Source: Geomonas azotofigens
GTDB lineage: Bacteria; Desulfobacterota; Desulfuromonadia; Geobacterales; Geobacteraceae
Assembly (NCBI RefSeq): GCF_018919395.1
Contig: NZ_JAHLME010000003.1
Location: 964,532-1,028,531 of the forward strand
Direction: 5' to 3'
Length of the DNA: 64,000 nucleotides
The position numbers and the translations under genes are program-made. This document shows positions 61,495-64,000 of this stretch, piece by piece (the first letter of the stretch is position 1; the number at the start of each line of letters is the position of its first letter). Below the pieces are notes generated by a model. That model was not told where the DNA came from. It made no database searches and saw only the letters and a program-made list of their open reading frames with translations.

Positions 61495-63264
61495 ATGAAT
61501 CTTTACATGGGAAAGATGTTGGTGGTCGACCTTAGCGCGGAGTCGGTGACGACTGAGCCGTTACGCGCCGAGTGGCTCCGCGAGTACTGGGGAGCATGGG
61601 GGCTGGCGCTGCGCTACTACACGGATGCGGTCTCACCCGAGATCGACCCGCTCGCGCCGGAGAACGTTGTGGTCATCATGACCGCCCCCCTGTGCGGGAC
61701 ATTAGTGCCGCTCGCCTCCCGAATGTGCCTGGTCTCCAAGTCCCCGCATACGGGGACCATCTTCGAGTCCAACGTGGGGGGCTCCTTCGGTCCGGAACTG
61801 AAGTACGCCGGCTACGACGGCATCATCATCAAGGGGCGCGCGGCCTCCCCGGTCTTCCTCAAGATCGATGACGATCGGGTCAGCATCGAGAGCGCCGAAC
61901 ACATGACGGGCCAGGGGATCTTTGAAACGGAGAAATTGATGGAAGCGGCCATCGGCGCCCACGGGGCCAAGACCCTCGCCATCGGGCCGGCCGCAGAGAA
62001 CATGATCACCTACAGCATGATCGGCTCCGAGTCCTACCGCCAGTTCGGCCGCGGCGGGACCGGCGCGCTCTTCGGGAGCAAGAACCTGAAAGGAGTCGTC
62101 TGCCGCGGCACCGGCGGGGTCAGGGTCGCCGACATGCCCAGGTTCCTGGAGCGCACCGACCACTTCACCAAAAACGACCTGCTGTGCGACGACAACCTTT
62201 GGGCCAAGACCGACGGCACGCCGATCCTTGTGGAGGTGACCAACGAGATGGGGATCCACCCCACGAGGAACTACACCAAGGGGTTCAACGGAAGGAAGGA
62301 GCGGCTCAACTCCGACGCCATCCAGGCTGCCAAGCTGGGCAACCGCGCCTGTGCGTCCTGCCCGATGGCCTGCGGCAAGTTCACCCGGGTGAACTCCGCC
62401 GAGATTGAGGGACCCGAGTATGAGACGCTCTGCCTGGGAGGCTCCAACTGCGAGATCCACGACCTCGAGGCGGTGATCCGCTTCAACCGCCTGTGCGACG
62501 ACCTTGGGCTCGACACCATGACCTGCGGCAGCACCATAAGCCTCGCCATGGAGATGACCGAGAACGGCGTCCACGACTTCAACCTGCGTTTCGGGCAGGT
62601 GGAGGAATACCTCAAGGTCGTCTACGAGATCGCAACCCTCTCCACCGAGCGCGGGCGCGACCTGGCCAAAGGGGCGAAGCACCTAGCCGCCAAGTACGGC
62701 GCAGAAGAGCTCAGCATGGAGGTGAAGGGGCTCGAGATGCCCGCCTACGAGCCACGCGGCAACTTCGGCATGGGTATCGCCTATGCGACCAGCGAGCGCG
62801 GTGCCTGCCACCTGCGCGCCTTCCCCATCTTCGCCACCGACCCCCACGATATCGACGCGTTGGTCTCCGATGTGGTAGACGCGCAAAACGCCAACTCGAT
62901 CAAATGGTCGCTCGGCTTCTGCGATTTCTGGGGCACAGTCAACACGTCCATCGAGGCGGACCTCATGTCGGCAGGGCTGGGCGAACCGGTGAGCGCCGAG
63001 GAACTGGACCGGGCCGGTGAGCGGATCTGGACCCTGAGCAGGCTCTTCAACCTGGCGGCCGGCTTTACTGCGGCTGACGACACGCTCCCCAAGAAGATCA
63101 TGGAGCGACCGCTCGAAGGGGGGCGCCACGCGGGGCGCGTCTTCAGCCGTGCCGACCTCGCCCGCGCCATGCAGTCCTACTACGAACTGCGCGACTGGAG
63201 CGCCAAGGGGATCCCTTCGTCGCGTAAGCTGGCCGCCCTCGGCCTCGAGACAACGACCCTATAG
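61495..63264 (+). CDS. tungsten-containing aldehyde:ferredoxin oxidoreductase family protein
   Basis: 589 residues from ATG 61495 (a GTG six bases earlier is possible). GKMLVVDLSAESV at the start, GTGALFGSKNLKGVVCRG in the first domain (bis-pterin binding) and ACASCPMACGKF with a later Cys (LGFCDFWG) for the 4Fe-4S cluster match the AOR family. Members oxidise aldehydes to acids, or in the BamB branch reduce benzoyl-CoA. Length and the small ferredoxin partner fit the aldehyde-oxidising type. A sigma-54 promoter lies upstream and a ferredoxin gene 11 bases downstream. Confidence 0.9.
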   Translation: MNLYMGKMLVVDLSAESVTTEPLRAEWLREYWGAWGLALRYYTDAVSPEIDPLAPENVVVIMTAPLCGTLVPLASRMCLVSKSPHTGTIFESNVGGSFGPELKYAGYDGIIIKGRAASPVFLKIDDDRVSIESAEHMTGQGIFETEKLMEAAIGAHGAKTLAIGPAAENMITYSMIGSESYRQFGRGGTGALFGSKNLKGVVCRGTGGVRVADMPRFLERTDHFTKNDLLCDDNLWAKTDGTPILVEVTNEMGIHPTRNYTKGFNGRKERLNSDAIQAAKLGNRACASCPMACGKFTRVNSAEIEGPEYETLCLGGSNCEIHDLEAVIRFNRLCDDLGLDTMTCGSTISLAMEMTENGVHDFNLRFGQVEEYLKVVYEIATLSTERGRDLAKGAKHLAAKYGAEELSMEVKGLEMPAYEPRGNFGMGIAYATSERGACHLRAFPIFATDPHDIDALVSDVVDAQNANSIKWSLGFCDFWGTVNTSIEADLMSAGLGEPVSAEELDRAGERIWTLSRLFNLAAGFTAADDTLPKKIMERPLEGGRHAGRVFSRADLARAMQSYYELRDWSAKGIPSSRKLAALGLETTTL

Positions 63265-63275
63265 GAGACCTGACC

Positions 63276-63794
63276 TTGAAAAAAGAACTCTTCGCCAACC
63301 CGGATCTGTGCACCGGCTGCAACAGGTGCACCCTCGCCTGCTCCGCCAACAAGGAGGGCGTCTTTCAACCCAGCAAGGCCAGGATGCGCGTGACCAACTT
63401 CCCGCTGCGCGGCTTCTCTGTCCCCAACATCTGTTTCCAGTGCCCCAAGGCAAACTGCCTGGAAGCATGCCCTACCGACGCCATGTTCCGTGGCGCGGAC
63501 GGGGTGGTCCGTCTCAACCGCGACCTGTGCTCCGGATGCGGCGCCTGCGTCTCCGCCTGCCCATACGGCATGGTCGAGCAGGACGCCAAGGGGATCCCCT
63601 TCAAGTGCGACCTCTGTGACGGCGATCCGGCCTGCGCCAAGGAATGCCACTCCGAGGCCCTGGTACACGTCGCCGGGGATGCCGCCCTCTTCCAGCTCAA
63701 GGCGGCGCAGATGAAAACAAGGCACAATTCCGGCACGCCGCTGGAGAAGCGGCACAAGATTGCCGAAGCGTTGAAAAGGAACTCACGAGGCTAG
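63276..63794 (+). CDS. 4Fe-4S ferredoxin-type electron-transfer subunit (AorA/HycB-like)
   Basis: 172 residues with a TTG start eight bases after GGAG. Four cysteine groups are visible: CTGCNRCTLAC, CFQCPKANCLEAC, CSGCGACVSAC and CDLCDGDPACAKEC, enough for four 4Fe-4S clusters as in AorA, HycB and DmsB-type subunits. It should take electrons from the tungsten enzyme. The neighbouring genes and short gap make it the small subunit of the complex. Confidence 0.92.
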   Translation: MKKELFANPDLCTGCNRCTLACSANKEGVFQPSKARMRVTNFPLRGFSVPNICFQCPKANCLEACPTDAMFRGADGVVRLNRDLCSGCGACVSACPYGMVEQDAKGIPFKCDLCDGDPACAKECHSEALVHVAGDAALFQLKAAQMKTRHNSGTPLEKRHKIAEALKRNSRG

Positions 63795-63877
63795 CACCTC
63801 CCCCATTCAACGCACAGAGGCGGTATTTGATAGCTCTACACCAGATGCTTCATGTGAAGCGACAAGGAGATTCAGTG

Positions 63878-64000
63878 ATGATGAGAGACGTAGCGTACGC
63901 ACAAAGCGAGGCCCAGAGGATGCTGAACCTGCTCCTGACCCCGGAGCACGAGGTTCCGGCGGCGGAGCGCGAAAAGATCGAGCAGGAGACCGTGGAGAAC
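63878..64000 (+). CDS. N-terminal fragment, possibly a putrescine/class III aminotransferase (cut by the right edge)
   Basis: Only 41 residues are visible, from ATG 63878 with AAGGAG eight bases upstream (ATG 63881 is also possible). The sequence (AYAQSEAQRMLNLLL, AAEREKIEQETVEN) resembles the N-terminal helix of YgjG/PatA-type putrescine aminotransferases, where a similar stretch precedes the conserved VNPGFLEY. The assignment is from memory and rests on few residues. An aminotransferase making an aldehyde would suit an aldehyde-oxidising operon. Confidence 0.4.
   Translation, partial: MMRDVAYAQSEAQRMLNLLLTPEHEVPAAEREKIEQETVEN

Overview
The window reads as a chromosomal segment of a GC-rich member of the Geobacterales (Geobacter / Citrifermentans / Geomonas group). 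The evidence is nifHD with a nearby homocitrate synthase, a pentaheme nitrite reductase, an unusually dense set of chemoreceptors, histidine kinases and c-di-GMP enzymes, a tungsten-type aldehyde oxidoreductase, and several copies of short palindromic intergenic repeats. I see no rRNA, tRNA, CRISPR array, transposase or prophage gene. The genus is an inference from gene content and was not tested by alignment.

Layout. 1-3775 (minus strand): nifD (runs off the left edge), nifH and nifV. nifH and nifV each have a good sigma-54 (-24/-12) promoter, and the nifH leader has the layout of an ANTAR antitermination element ahead of an intrinsic terminator. 4153-5737: a sigma-28-type promoter and a chemoreceptor. 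6036-16918: mostly minus-strand housekeeping and respiration genes: DUF1499 membrane protein, O-methyltransferase, NrfA-type cytochrome, PAS-GGDEF enzyme, Ppx/GppA phosphatase, Na/Pi cotransporter, HU/IHF protein, TPR protein, RumA/RlmD-type RNA methyltransferase. 17099-18956: infA, efp and epmA. 19055-22451: a BirA operator and bioB, bioD, bioA. 22717-24093: a TatD nuclease fused to a radical SAM domain.

24090-33834 is a signalling block. A histidine kinase and an HD-GYP phosphodiesterase share one N-terminal sensory module and flank a GGDEF cyclase and a tandem-PilZ protein, so synthesis, breakdown and a probable receptor of c-di-GMP lie together. 33988-38390 holds a FadL-type porin and exported proteins (transglutaminase-like, double rhodanese). 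38475-41455 holds a double-cubane-cluster reductase, its ATP-dependent activator and a divergent LysR regulator. 41645-44878 holds small metabolic genes.

45154-57457 is one long co-directional chemosensory operon: CheW, CheR-TPR, CheW, MCP, CheA-REC, CheB, two REC-histidine kinases and an NtrC-type activator. Its core matches the Wsp layout, but the output looks transcriptional and not a diguanylate cyclase. 57578-59997: L-2-hydroxyglutarate oxidase and a DnaQ-like exonuclease around an inverted-repeat element. 60182-64000: a ThiF/MoeB-like protein, then a sigma-54 promoter driving a tungsten aldehyde oxidoreductase, a ferredoxin subunit and the start of a probable aminotransferase.

Regulatory theme: three independent -24/-12 sites (nifH, nifV, aldehyde oxidoreductase) and one NtrC-type activator suggest that sigma-54 and nitrogen status shape much of this region.
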